This document shows, in pieces, positions 35,163 to 41,824 of a DNA stretch of 46,960 nt (positions within the stretch are counted from its first letter, which is position 1; the number at the start of each line of letters is the position of its first letter). The notes beneath the pieces were generated by a model. The model was given only the letters and a program-made list of their open reading frames with translations. It did no database searches and was not told the DNA's origin. The position numbers and the translations under genes are program-made. This stretch comes from a virus, in IMG/VR virus record IMGVR_UViG_3300035162_004045, positions 1 through 46,960 of that record. One strand, given 5' to 3'.

Positions 35163-35904
35163 GGCTTCAAAAGCTTTGAATGAGCTAAAAAAACTATTCC
35201 CAAAGAATAGTAAGATTAGCTCATTTTTTTTGCATGATGGAGTGCTGGAGGTTGGGCTAGCTTCCTCCAATCGATTGTTGGTCGCCCACACAAATAAGTT
35301 TTCAATATATGAATTTTGGAATATCTTAAAAAAACAACCAGCATTGATAAGCTCAATGACCGAATTTATTGATAAAAGGATTACCATACCAGAATTATAT
35401 TTATTACAAGATAATTGGCATGAACGTAAAGATGCCTGGGAACGTTCATGTTTCTTTTTTATGCTCAGTAGGTATTCAGATTCTGGCTATGCTTCTCACG
35501 GAAATCTAGATAAAAAAAGTTTGAGTTCTTTGCAGGTCCATAAAATAAAAAACTTTAAGTGTGAAGATTTGTATATTTTATTTGATCAGTGTGAAGACCC
35601 CACTGATACATTTGTGACTGCAAAAGATACAGATTTTATTTTATTGCCGATTGGAGATTTCAGTTATAATTTGTTTGATCAAGGCAAGAATATTGGCCCA
35701 GACATGTATTTATTTGACCATAATAAAATTAAAGAAAAAATCACTACAACTGATAAGAAATGGGTCATAGTATATAAAAGTCATCCTGCCGTATATAAGC
35801 TTTACGCTGATTATAATATTATTATGATTGACAAATATGGAAACAAAACACAGAAAAAAGATAACTGTACAGAACTTATTATAAATAATTTTGTCTTCTC
35901 TTAA
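35140..35904 (+). CDS. Degenerate D12-class (Dam-like) methyltransferase homologue, probably inactive
   Basis: 254 residues. The family layout is clear: a FFLHDGVLEVGLASS segment in place of motif I F-x-GGGSVE, YEFWNILKKQPALI, FFFMLSRYSDSGYASHG matching the FF-x-LNR-x-SFSG block, and FDHNKIKEKI...KKWVIVYKSHPAVYKLY matching the C-terminal half. The catalytic DPPY, however, is replaced by LLPIGDFSY (about residue 170), and the motif I glycines are lost. So SAM binding and catalysis are doubtful. A structural or DNA-binding role for a dead methylase is inference. Confidence 0.65.
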   Translation: MRSPLQTKASKALNELKKLFPKNSKISSFFLHDGVLEVGLASSNRLLVAHTNKFSIYEFWNILKKQPALISSMTEFIDKRITIPELYLLQDNWHERKDAWERSCFFFMLSRYSDSGYASHGNLDKKSLSSLQVHKIKNFKCEDLYILFDQCEDPTDTFVTAKDTDFILLPIGDFSYNLFDQGKNIGPDMYLFDHNKIKEKITTTDKKWVIVYKSHPAVYKLYADYNIIMIDKYGNKTQKKDNCTELIINNFVFS

Positions 35905-35927
35905 GCTGTTACGACTACTACTTACTA

Positions 35928-36740
35928 TTGGCGACTATTGGGATTTACGAAATGGCACTTGATTCAACTGAGAAATGGTTTAGATATTTATCTGGTGAAG
36001 ATACAATAAATGAGAAGCGAGGAATTGATTTAAGAATATATAAAGTGGTTTTAGGGGTTGTTGTTGATCTGAACAAATCCGGCTCAGATGCACAAATAGA
36101 AAATCAAATTCGAGGCATTCAAGGCGTAACAACAGTGGCTCACCTAACTAAAAGCCAAAAAATAGTGGTCACTGGTGCAAAATATAGAGAATATGAAATC
36201 AAATTTGAAATTTACGGCACTAAGTCGCGTGACTCATACCGCGACCTTACATTAGTCCCTGGAATATCAAAAAACGTTATAGGGGTGAAAGTTGTTGAAA
36301 GAAGTCAGGTTTTTTCACTTTCTAAAGAACTTAACGAATCTTTATTCGGTGGTGGTGGATATGCTACGGCAAATAGAAAATCTATGCCAGAAATGCCGCA
36401 CACACCAGCTTTATCAATTAATTCGGTCTTAGCTGATTGGGTTGACGGTGGGGTACAAGCATATGACACACCCATGAATACCACAGACATGTCTTATCAT
36501 GTCATGGTTCCGGTCGATGAGTTGTGGGATCTTTGCGGCAGATATTACAGGGGTTCTCGCCAAGACTTTGATGGCAGATACCACCATTTTATAAAAAATG
36601 GTTCTCAACAGCCAGTCTTTGTTTCAGTCGGAAGAAACGGCAGAATTAAATTGACAGGCAACGAGGATGATGTTTGGTTTGCAAAGAAGTCGGGGTTAAA
36701 GGAACTGCCGGTATTTTTTAGTTATCAAAGGCAGGTTTAA
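35928..36740 (+). CDS. Protein with C-terminal ParB/Srx-like domain
   Basis: 270 residues from TTG 35928; ATG 35952 is an alternative, and neither has a clear ribosome site. Residues about 190-265 (VMVPVDELWDLCGRY...QQPVFVSVGRNGRIKLTGNEDDVWFAKKSGLKELPVFF) follow the ParB N-terminal fold: a V-x-V-x-EL start, PV-x-V strand, GN-x-x-x-x-AKK-x-GL and a final PV strand, but the GNHR arginine is missing. The N-terminal domain (LGVVVDL...IRGIQGVTTVAHL) looks ferredoxin-like. Function unknown. Confidence 0.55.
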   Translation: MATIGIYEMALDSTEKWFRYLSGEDTINEKRGIDLRIYKVVLGVVVDLNKSGSDAQIENQIRGIQGVTTVAHLTKSQKIVVTGAKYREYEIKFEIYGTKSRDSYRDLTLVPGISKNVIGVKVVERSQVFSLSKELNESLFGGGGYATANRKSMPEMPHTPALSINSVLADWVDGGVQAYDTPMNTTDMSYHVMVPVDELWDLCGRYYRGSRQDFDGRYHHFIKNGSQQPVFVSVGRNGRIKLTGNEDDVWFAKKSGLKELPVFFSYQRQV

Positions 36741-36769
36741 ACAGACATATAAAAGGGAGGAGTGGCGTC

Positions 36770-37543
36770 ATGGATAATAAGAAAATTTTATTATTTACGT
36801 TAAGTGCGGTCTTAATTGGGATTCTAATTAAAAATATTTCAATAATACAGGGGTACACTTCTTTTTTATATAAAGAACACGAATATGCGTCAGCCGACAT
36901 TGGAACACAAGTCATATATGTCTCCTCGACTCTGAGTGTTAAAGAGTCGAGAACAGTCAATAAATCTGCCGGCAGCGCTATTAAAATTCTTTCTAAAAGC
37001 TCAGACGGGGTGCTCGCTGCTTCGACCGGAACTGTATTTTCACATGATGATAAATACTATGTTGTAACGGTGGCCCATGGTATTATTGGGGATTGTTCTA
37101 CTACTATAGTATGGTCCGGTGGGCCATACTTTACACCGTGTTCTAGAATAGTTATAATTGATCATGATTTGGATTATTCGATCATGGTAATAGACAAGCC
37201 AATCGGAGTGACCCCAGTAAAATTAAAACCTTCTTTACCTCGCAGCGGAAACAACCGCGCTACGACACTTCAGAATAAAACATATTATACTGGATTTCCA
37301 AATAGCGTCGGCCCCCTTACTATATCAGGCAGAATCGTTGGTTTTTTAGAGAAAGATTACGTCATTATTCATAGTTATGCGTGGAGCGGTGCATCTGGTT
37401 CGGGAGTGTTCGCTTCAGATGGCACATTTATAGGTATAATTAAAGCGGTTGATGTTGGTCAGACTGTCTATGGTGTCGATGTTTTAGAGGATATCGTGGT
37501 AGTTTTGTTGGAAAGCAGAATTAATTGGGATCTTATATTATAG
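36770..37543 (+). CDS. Membrane-anchored trypsin-like serine protease
   Basis: 257 residues. An N-terminal hydrophobic anchor or uncleaved signal (ILLFTLSAVLIGILI) is followed by a chymotrypsin/HtrA-type domain: His in VTVAHGI (about 102), Asp in DLDYSIMVI (about 140), and Ser in SGASGSGVF (about 215), with no PDZ domain. A complete triad suggests an active protease, facing the periplasm if secreted. It could act on host envelope proteins or in superinfection exclusion. AGGGAGGAG ribosome site. Unusual in a phage. Confidence 0.75.
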   Translation: MDNKKILLFTLSAVLIGILIKNISIIQGYTSFLYKEHEYASADIGTQVIYVSSTLSVKESRTVNKSAGSAIKILSKSSDGVLAASTGTVFSHDDKYYVVTVAHGIIGDCSTTIVWSGGPYFTPCSRIVIIDHDLDYSIMVIDKPIGVTPVKLKPSLPRSGNNRATTLQNKTYYTGFPNSVGPLTISGRIVGFLEKDYVIIHSYAWSGASGSGVFASDGTFIGIIKAVDVGQTVYGVDVLEDIVVVLLESRINWDLIL

Positions 37544-37553
37544 GGAGAAAATA

Positions 37554-37793
37554 ATGGAGCTAATCAATATTGGAGAAAATGCGAATGTTTATCCGGGAGA
37601 ATACTTGCTGCACCTCCCATCCAGACAAATTGTAGTCTGTGGGGCTTTTCTTAAATCTGAAAATAAAATAAAAGTATTGAAAAATGGTCAGCTACTAACA
37701 GACAGCATTAGCAACTTTCAAAAAATAAGACTTTCAAAAAAAGAGAAGCGAGAGAAAAAGTATAGTTCATGTGGAGGATGTAAAAAAAGATGA
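37554..37793 (+). CDS. Small protein with C-terminal Cys motif
   Basis: 79 residues. VYPGEYLLHLPSRQIVVCGAF at the start, ending KKYSSCGGCKKR with a CxxC tail. No name can be given. It overlaps the next gene (ATGA). Confidence 0.65.
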   Translation: MELINIGENANVYPGEYLLHLPSRQIVVCGAFLKSENKIKVLKNGQLLTDSISNFQKIRLSKKEKREKKYSSCGGCKKR

Positions 37794-38026
37794 GTAAAGA
37801 AAGAAAGAAAAAAAGTTATTTTGTCGGTCCATTTAAAAAAGCTATGGACAATATAGACACCTTTAATATTAATTTATATTACAGTTATTATTACCAAGAT
37901 GTAATCCAAAGTATTATTGATTCGGAGAATGGCGAAGTTTCGGAAGAAGAAATAGAACAAAGTTACGATGAGTTATTAAAAATGATATCTGGATCTCAAT
38001 ACTCTGAACAAAATAGAGCAGATTAA
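37790..38026 (+). CDS. Hypothetical small protein
   Basis: 78 residues: basic start, a Tyr-rich middle (NINLYYSYYYQDV) and an acidic helix. Overlaps the next start by one base. Unknown. Confidence 0.6.
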   Translation: MSKERKKKSYFVGPFKKAMDNIDTFNINLYYSYYYQDVIQSIIDSENGEVSEEEIEQSYDELLKMISGSQYSEQNRAD

Positions 38027-38289
38027 TGACAAATATCTATATATATTGTGTTTTTGATGGTACCGGTAACTTCATGGGCGTATACTCTTCTTTAAAAAAT
38101 GCTCATCGCGATGCATTGAAAGTGGCAAACAGTGGAGAGTCTTCTGTTTATATAAAGACGACGGAAGGCTACATTAAACCGACCTTATCTTTTTTAAAGA
38201 AAACATTGAAAGGGAAGTGTGATATTGTGGTACAATATCGCGGAGGAAAAACAACTTCAAAAATATTGAAAACTAAGTTGAAAGAATAG
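38026..38289 (+). CDS. Small protein of the Y-x-V...GVYSS family
   Basis: 87 residues. NIYIYCVFDGTG...GVYSSLKNAHRDAL matches the pattern of the genes at 3187, 39125 and 39446. Strands and one helix are expected. Function unknown. Confidence 0.6.
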   Translation: MTNIYIYCVFDGTGNFMGVYSSLKNAHRDALKVANSGESSVYIKTTEGYIKPTLSFLKKTLKGKCDIVVQYRGGKTTSKILKTKLKE

Positions 38290-38291
38290 AT

Positions 38292-38717
38292 ATGGCTATA
38301 TCTATCGGAGATGCAGTCACTCTTTATCGTCGCGACCATCCGGGTATAGGAATGGCGGTTGAAAAAATAGAAGACATTACTTTAGAATATAGAAATATCG
38401 ATAAAGATCTTCAAACTTTAATATTTAGTTGGAATATTGGAAAAGATTTTAGAACTAAAAATTATGCAATATCAGATTTCATTGAAAAATCTGGTCTTAG
38501 TGAGGATTTGGCTATGAGCTTTTTAACTTCGAACGGTTTTTATCGATATGCTAGGTCTACTCCTCCAAAAAATATTAATAAAATAAATAAAAGATTTGTA
38601 AAAGTTTTCTGGTTTATAAAGCCGTCGAACTACAATATAAAAATAATTAAACACAATATCGACTGGTATCCTACAGAATGGCTTAAGTCTGCAAAAAAAA
38701 CTAAAAAAAACACTTGA
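38292..38717 (+). CDS. Hypothetical protein
   Basis: 141 residues. MAISIGDAVTLYRRDHPGIG suggests an SH3-like start, and a basic Asn/Lys-rich end follows. Its last codons overlap a promoter -35 box. Unknown. Confidence 0.55.
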   Translation: MAISIGDAVTLYRRDHPGIGMAVEKIEDITLEYRNIDKDLQTLIFSWNIGKDFRTKNYAISDFIEKSGLSEDLAMSFLTSNGFYRYARSTPPKNINKINKRFVKVFWFIKPSNYNIKIIKHNIDWYPTEWLKSAKKTKKNT

Positions 38718-38742
38718 CAAGCGAGCCGGCTGTCATTATACT
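38714..38742 (+). promoter_or_regulatory. Sigma-70-type promoter for the small basic protein gene
   Basis: TTGACA 38714-38719 and TATACT 38737-38742 with a 17-bp spacer. Confidence 0.75.
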
Positions 38743-38766
38743 TAAGACAGCAAATTGGAGAAAACC

Positions 38767-38907
38767 GTGAGCAGAAAAAAAAGAAATCCCGTTGTCATTG
38801 CCATGATGCTGCGCAGCCAGAAAGCCGGTCGTCATATCGACAGGAAGAAAGAGGCAAATAAAAAAGCTTGCAGAAAAAAGATTAAACTTCTTGACAAAAA
38901 TATCTAA
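38767..38907 (+). CDS. Small very basic protein, 46 residues
   Basis: GTG start after TTGGAG. The sequence is strongly basic (MSRKKRNPVVIAMMLRSQKA, then many Lys/Arg), likely to bind nucleic acid. Its last codons and stop lie inside the next promoter (38891). The family is unknown to me. Confidence 0.6.
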   Translation: MSRKKRNPVVIAMMLRSQKAGRHIDRKKEANKKACRKKIKLLDKNI

Positions 38908-38934
38908 ATCAGCTATACTTAGAAAGTAATCAAG
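38884..38934 (+). repeat. 51-bp promoter repeat, copy 1
   Basis: Identical to 39385-39435. It contains a complete promoter and the conserved start region TATACTTAGAAAGTAATCAA. Confidence 0.85.
38891..38919 (+). promoter_or_regulatory. Sigma-70-type promoter in the 51-bp repeat
   Basis: TTGACA 38891-38896 and TATACT 38914-38919 with a 17-bp spacer. Confidence 0.78.
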
Positions 38935-38954
38935 AGAGCAGGAGGCAGGCCGAC

Positions 38955-39128
38955 ATGAACATCTTCCCAATCCGAAACGACGATGATCTAACCCGCGCAC
39001 TCAAGCGCATCGATGAATTGTGGAATTCCGAGCACGGCACCCCCGAAGGTGACGAGTTGGACATCTGGATGGATCTGGTTGAAGCCTATCAGCTATACTT
39101 AGAAAGTAATCAAGGAAGGCAAGCATGA
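38955..39128 (+). CDS. HigA-like antitoxin N-terminal fragment, truncated by a promoter repeat
   Basis: 57 residues after AGGAGG. IFPIRNDDDLTRALKRID, then SEHGTPEGDELDI and DLVEAY, match the N-terminal dimer region of HigA-type antitoxins (IRPIRTEADYEAAL...PGTPEGDRLD...LVEAYE). The usual helix-turn-helix is missing: after LVEAYQ the frame runs into a copy of the promoter repeat, giving LYLESNQGRQA and a stop. Base composition is richer in GC than its neighbours, suggesting transfer. No partner toxin is visible. The stop overlaps the next start. Confidence 0.65.
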   Translation: MNIFPIRNDDDLTRALKRIDELWNSEHGTPEGDELDIWMDLVEAYQLYLESNQGRQA

Positions 39129-39129
39129 A
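39088..39129 (+). repeat. Partial copy of the promoter repeat fused into the HigA-like gene
   Basis: The 42 bases here equal 39409-39450, including the -10 box, initial transcribed region, ribosome site and ATG, but the -35 box is absent. Confidence 0.85.
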
Positions 39130-39376
39130 AGTCTATATGGTAGTCGAAACACGATTTTATGAAGGTTCTTATAATCTCGCTGTTTTTTCATCCGAATCAG
39201 AAGCTAAAAATTTTGTGAGAGATATTATGGGAGATGACATAGAATTAATTTATGATATTGAGGAGTGGGATTTGGATGATCGAGGGATTCGTGGTGGCTC
39301 TTCGATATCAGAAATTGCCCGACACCCATACCACAATGGAAGGTCTTATATACATGGTCCTCCCATGGAAGACTAA
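39125..39376 (+). CDS. Small protein of the Y-x-V...FSS family
   Basis: 83 residues. KVYMVVETRF...LAVFSSESEAKNFV fits the small family seen at 3187, 38026 and 39446. It is coupled to the HigA-like fragment by ATGA and probably has no complete promoter of its own. Function unknown. Confidence 0.65.
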   Translation: MKVYMVVETRFYEGSYNLAVFSSESEAKNFVRDIMGDDIELIYDIEEWDLDDRGIRGGSSISEIARHPYHNGRSYIHGPPMED

Positions 39377-39384
39377 ATAAAAAG

Positions 39385-39435
39385 AAACTTCTTGACAAAA
39401 ATATCTAAATCAGCTATACTTAGAAAGTAATCAAG
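39385..39435 (+). repeat. 51-bp promoter repeat, copy 2
   Basis: Identical to 38884-38934 and followed by the same ribosome site and start (GGAAGGCAAGCATG) as the partial copy at 39088. Confidence 0.85.
39392..39420 (+). promoter_or_regulatory. Sigma-70-type promoter in the second 51-bp repeat
   Basis: TTGACA 39392-39397 and TATACT 39415-39420 with a 17-bp spacer. Confidence 0.78.
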
Positions 39436-39445
39436 GAAGGCAAGC

Positions 39446-39685
39446 ATGAATGAAGTATACATCGTCTTATCAGAAATGCCGGCATCAAGTGATTGCTTGG
39501 GGGTTTATGAAAATAGCACCTCTGCGGTAGCCGCTGTGAGTGAATGGTGTGAAAATCATGAAGATGACTGGTTTCAGTCTGGATCTTCTTACATATTTTA
39601 CAACATCAGCGTTGACATGGAGTGGCGTATTAGAATTAAAGAATTTGAAAAAAACTTTCTGCATATCGACGCAGAAAATCCTTGA
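39446..39685 (+). CDS. Small protein of the Y-x-V...GVYxS family
   Basis: 79 residues. NEVYIVLSEMP...LGVYENSTSAVAAVSEW matches its paralogue at 39125 in the first 40 residues. The stop lies within the promoter of the Leu tRNA. Function unknown. Confidence 0.65.
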   Translation: MNEVYIVLSEMPASSDCLGVYENSTSAVAAVSEWCENHEDDWFQSGSSYIFYNISVDMEWRIRIKEFEKNFLHIDAENP

Positions 39686-39710
39686 CAAGCCGTCCCTTTT
39701 CGGATATAAT
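39682..39710 (+). promoter_or_regulatory. Sigma-70-type promoter for tRNA-Leu(TAA)
   Basis: TTGACA 39682-39687 and TATAAT 39705-39710 with a 17-bp spacer, both consensus, 15 bp before the tRNA. Confidence 0.82.
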
Positions 39711-39725
39711 AAAAGGGTAGATTGA

Positions 39726-39809
39726 GCCAGAGTGGTGGAATTGGTATACACAGGAGACTTAAAATCTCCCGACCGTATGGTCTTGCGGGTTCGAGTCCCG
39801 CCTCTGGTA
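39726..39809 (+). tRNA. tRNA-Leu (anticodon TAA)
   Basis: Class II tRNA: acceptor GCCAGAG/CTCTGGT, anticodon loop CTTAAAA, long variable arm, T-loop TTCGAGT. CCA is not encoded. Confidence 0.92.
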
Positions 39810-39834
39810 CTAAAAACATGTGAGAGAAGATACA

Positions 39835-39933
39835 ATGGATGAAGGGCATTACATTCTAATATTTTTTCTAATCTTCATCGGCATCCCGCTACTTGGAGTT
39901 CTTGCGGTAGTATTTGACCTGTTGATCGGCTAA
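39835..39933 (+). CDS. Tiny single-pass membrane protein, 32 residues
   Basis: MDEGHYILIFFLIFIGIPLL followed by VLAVVFDLLIG; almost the whole chain is one membrane helix. The downstream linker-type element starts the next gene. Function unknown. Confidence 0.5.
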   Translation: MDEGHYILIFFLIFIGIPLLGVLAVVFDLLIG

Positions 39934-39946
39934 AGGAGAACCAAGA

Positions 39947-40156
39947 ATGAAAAAGATAGTCCTCTGGAATCAGGTTTTTCGACTCTACTCTTTAACTAAT
40001 ATGTTTTTTGAAGACGAAATTTATACTGTTTGCCACAATTGTTGTGAAAGAATTGAGTTCAACGATCAGACAACTTGGGAAACTTTTCCGCATAGAAATC
40101 AAGATTGCATTAGCGCAAGGAAGAAACTTCTTGAATTAAAGGAGAACGAAGAATGA
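39947..40156 (+). CDS. Small protein with Cys/His cluster, linker-type
   Basis: 69 residues starting at a linker variant (GGAGAACCAAGAATGA). YTVCHNCCERIEF and HRNQDC could bind zinc. It ends ENEE through an exact linker, showing that this region shares the 16-19 kb cassette's architecture. Confidence 0.6.
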   Translation: MKKIVLWNQVFRLYSLTNMFFEDEIYTVCHNCCERIEFNDQTTWETFPHRNQDCISARKKLLELKENEE

Positions 40157-40353
40157 AAGTTGAACTAAGTGTTAAAAAAACTCAAAAAGGAACCCTTGAG
40201 ATTGTGCTGACTGATCAAGACATTTATAATCTACTTGAAGAAAAAGGAGTTTTTCTTGACTTGGAAGAAGGTGCTTTAGAGTCATCTGAATTTGAGATTT
40301 TTTATCACGGCTTTGACGTTTTCTGTAAGTTGTCTTGGGAGTTTGAAGAATGA
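40153..40353 (+). CDS. Hypothetical small acidic protein, linker-type
   Basis: 66 residues, strand-rich start (KVELSVKKTQKGTLEIVLTD) and acidic later. It starts at an exact linker and overlaps the next start. Unknown. Confidence 0.6.
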   Translation: MKVELSVKKTQKGTLEIVLTDQDIYNLLEEKGVFLDLEEGALESSEFEIFYHGFDVFCKLSWEFEE

Positions 40354-40643
40354 TTTTATTTTTAATTGCATGTCCGCTAGCAATGGACGATGAGCCGACA
40401 TATCCAGTTTATGACGTTCAATGTCGTCACTACTGGACACCAGCAGAAGCAAATCTGAGGATCAAAGCACAAGATCCGTTCCCATGGGACACGATTGCAA
40501 TTGATATCGACCAGGGAGAAAATGACTGGAGCGCCCAGCTTCGCGAAATTGAAGTGGGAACCTGGGAAATCGAGATGAACCTCTGGGAGCTTGATTGTGA
40601 TTCTGACTATGATCTAGGTTTTTACTTTCTTATCTATCAGTAA
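40350..40643 (+). CDS. Hypothetical acidic protein
   Basis: 97 residues. A short hydrophobic start (MILFLIACPLA) is too short and uncharged to be a convincing signal. The rest is Trp- and Asp-rich (WEIEMNLWELDCDSDYDLG), possibly a beta sandwich. Unknown. Confidence 0.55.
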   Translation: MILFLIACPLAMDDEPTYPVYDVQCRHYWTPAEANLRIKAQDPFPWDTIAIDIDQGENDWSAQLREIEVGTWEIEMNLWELDCDSDYDLGFYFLIYQ

Positions 40644-40661
40644 AAAATAAAAAGAAAAACC

Positions 40662-40690
40662 TTGACACAGAAAAGAAAATAAGATATACT
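40662..40690 (+). promoter_or_regulatory. Sigma-70-type promoter before a tRNA-like gene
   Basis: TTGACA 40662-40667 and TATACT 40685-40690 with a 17-bp spacer; the conserved start region TTAGAAAGTAATCAAGG follows. Confidence 0.75.
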
Positions 40691-40728
40691 TAGAAAGTAA
40701 TCAAGGAAGGTAACAGCAAGAGAACTTT

Positions 40729-40809
40729 GGGGGTGTATCCCAGCCGTCTTATAAGCGGTGCGTTTCGCGGGTAACTGGTTGCATGCGGGTTCAACTCCCG
40801 CCATCCCTA
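40729..40809 (+). tRNA. Atypical tRNA-like gene, possibly tRNA-Ile (TAT)
   Basis: Acceptor GGGGGTG pairs with CATCCCT (two G-U), the T-arm GCGGG-TTCAACT-CCCGC is normal, and CTTATAA in a 5-bp stem gives anticodon TAT. Only nine bases separate the acceptor from the anticodon stem, so there is no room for a D-arm, while about 25 bases of variable region hold extra small stems. It may be inactive or specialised. Confidence 0.45.
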
Positions 40810-41029
40810 CTATAGAAGGAGAAATGGAAACATTACAACGATTTATTCTTTGAAGGTTGTAATTTATACTATGCGTCAGTTATGTGCTTCTTAATCTGTC
40901 GTACTGTAAATCCCCACTATATTTATATATTACCTCAACTAATATCAATATCGGGGTAGGAAAAACAAAATGGAAGATAGTCTGGACTCTTTGCGAGAGT
41001 AAGAGCCTCTATTATCTCCTTCTCAAAGT
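40810..41029 (+). other. Non-coding stretch, nothing firm
   Basis: Holds only very short reading frames (METLQRFIL after AAGGAG at 40824; MEDSLDSLRE near 40970) that I do not regard as genes. AT-rich, no clear stems until the diverged hairpin at 41030. Confidence 0.4.
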
Positions 41030-41058
41030 CGCTGGCATATCGGCTAAAACATATGTCA
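41030..41058 (+). repeat. GGCACAC-type hairpin, diverged copy 2 with compensatory changes
   Basis: CGC then arms TGGCATAT and ATATGTCA around CGGCTAAAAC. Relative to the other copies both arms changed together so pairing is kept. It ends 4 nt before tRNA-Lys. Confidence 0.65.
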
Positions 41059-41062
41059 TTTT

Positions 41063-41135
41063 GGGGCGTTAGCTCAGTAGGTAGAGCAGTGGTCTTTTAA
41101 ACCAACGGTCCAGGGTTCGAATCCCTGACGCCCCA
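41063..41135 (+). tRNA. tRNA-Lys (anticodon TTT)
   Basis: Acceptor GGGGCGT/ACGCCCC, D-arm AGCTCAGTAGGTAGAGC, anticodon loop CTTTTAA, T-loop TTCGAAT. All arms canonical. Confidence 0.95.
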
Positions 41136-41141
41136 TCATTC

Positions 41142-41214
41142 GCCACCTTAGCTCAGTTGGTAGAGCAGCGGTTTTGTAAACCGCAGGTCAACGGTTCAAG
41201 TCCGTTAGGTGGCT
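41142..41214 (+). tRNA. tRNA-Thr (anticodon TGT)
   Basis: Acceptor GCCACCT/AGGTGGC, anticodon stem GCGGT/ACCGC with loop TTTGTAA, T-loop TTCAAGT. Canonical. Confidence 0.95.
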
Positions 41215-41376
41215 TCAGTGGGTGTTTGAGTAAATATTTATATTATTAACTTTGCAGGTATAAGTCTCATATCCTGCACACAGTAAACATTAAAAAAAAG
41301 AGACTAGCAAGGTTCCCCGCAAAGAGTGGGACCACCTCAAGCACCCACTTTTAATATTAAGACAACAGGAGAAAAA

Positions 41377-41580
41377 ATGAAAAATGATTATATGGCAGGA
41401 TGGAATGCTGGAATCGAAGCTACGAAAAAGAATCCAAAAAATTCCTTGACTTTGCCGAGAGAAAAGTATACAATACAATATATCGATGGCTACTACGCCG
41501 GAAGAAATAACTACAGAAATGCTCTCAGGCTCTCCGCGAGGGATGAAACCGACACCAAAACTTACTTAGTGGGGATTTGA
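41377..41580 (+). CDS. Hypothetical small protein
   Basis: 67 residues from ATG 41377 after AGGAG. MKNDYMAGWNAGIEA and QYIDGYYAGRNNYRNAL look like two short G-rich helical repeats. A TTGACT/TACAAT pair with a 17-bp spacer lies inside it (41446-41474) and may be fortuitous. Confidence 0.6.
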   Translation: MKNDYMAGWNAGIEATKKNPKNSLTLPREKYTIQYIDGYYAGRNNYRNALRLSARDETDTKTYLVGI

Positions 41581-41582
41581 AT

Positions 41583-41660
41583 ATGATGGAAATGGGATTG
41601 CCGTTCTTTGTAAGCATTTTTATGGGCTTACTTTTTATGTCGTTTCTAATTATAGAATAA
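41583..41660 (+). CDS. Tiny membrane peptide, 25 residues
   Basis: MMEMGLPFFVSIFMGLLFMS then FLIIE: one membrane helix. Weak ribosome site, so it is uncertain whether it is made. Confidence 0.4.
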   Translation: MMEMGLPFFVSIFMGLLFMSFLIIE

Positions 41661-41661
41661 C

Positions 41662-41686
41662 CCGCTGGCACACGGTTAATACGTGC
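41662..41686 (+). repeat. GGCACAC-type hairpin, diverged copy 3
   Basis: CCGCTGGCACACGGTTAATA then CGTGC: a shorter stem GCAC/GTGC. Follows the tiny membrane gene. Confidence 0.55.
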
Positions 41687-41709
41687 TTAAACTATAAAAG
41701 GAAATAAAA

Positions 41710-41790
41710 ATGTTCGAACTTATTGCTTGGCTACTTGGTCTTGACATGCCGGATGACGACAGCTACGGCTGTCCCGGCGGCTGGCAGTAG
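41710..41790 (+). CDS. Tiny peptide, 26 residues
   Basis: AAAAGGAAAT precedes ATG. A hydrophobic start (MFELIAWLLGLDMP) and a Gly/Cys end. Could be real; no comparison possible here. Confidence 0.4.
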   Translation: MFELIAWLLGLDMPDDDSYGCPGGWQ

Positions 41791-41797
41791 CATTAAA

Positions 41798-41824
41798 CCG
41801 CTGGCACACCGGTTAAAGTGTGCC
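41798..41824 (+). repeat. GGCACAC hairpin repeat, copy 4
   Basis: Exact copy of the 27-base element; precedes the structured stretch at 41825. Confidence 0.8.

Noticed and set aside
39485-39849. Minus-strand frames across tRNA-Leu, and similar ones across other tRNAs
   Set aside because: They translate tRNA sequence (RTRK/GLEP-type artefacts common over tRNA genes).
40884-41072. 62-codon frame running into tRNA-Lys
   Set aside because: No ribosome site, overlaps a hairpin and a tRNA, and has no protein-like features.
41218-41290. Possible decayed tRNA after tRNA-Thr (TGGGTGT/GCACACA ends and a GCAGG/CCTGC arm)
   Set aside because: Acceptor has a mismatch, the T-loop is too long and no anticodon arm is clear. 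Not reported as a gene.
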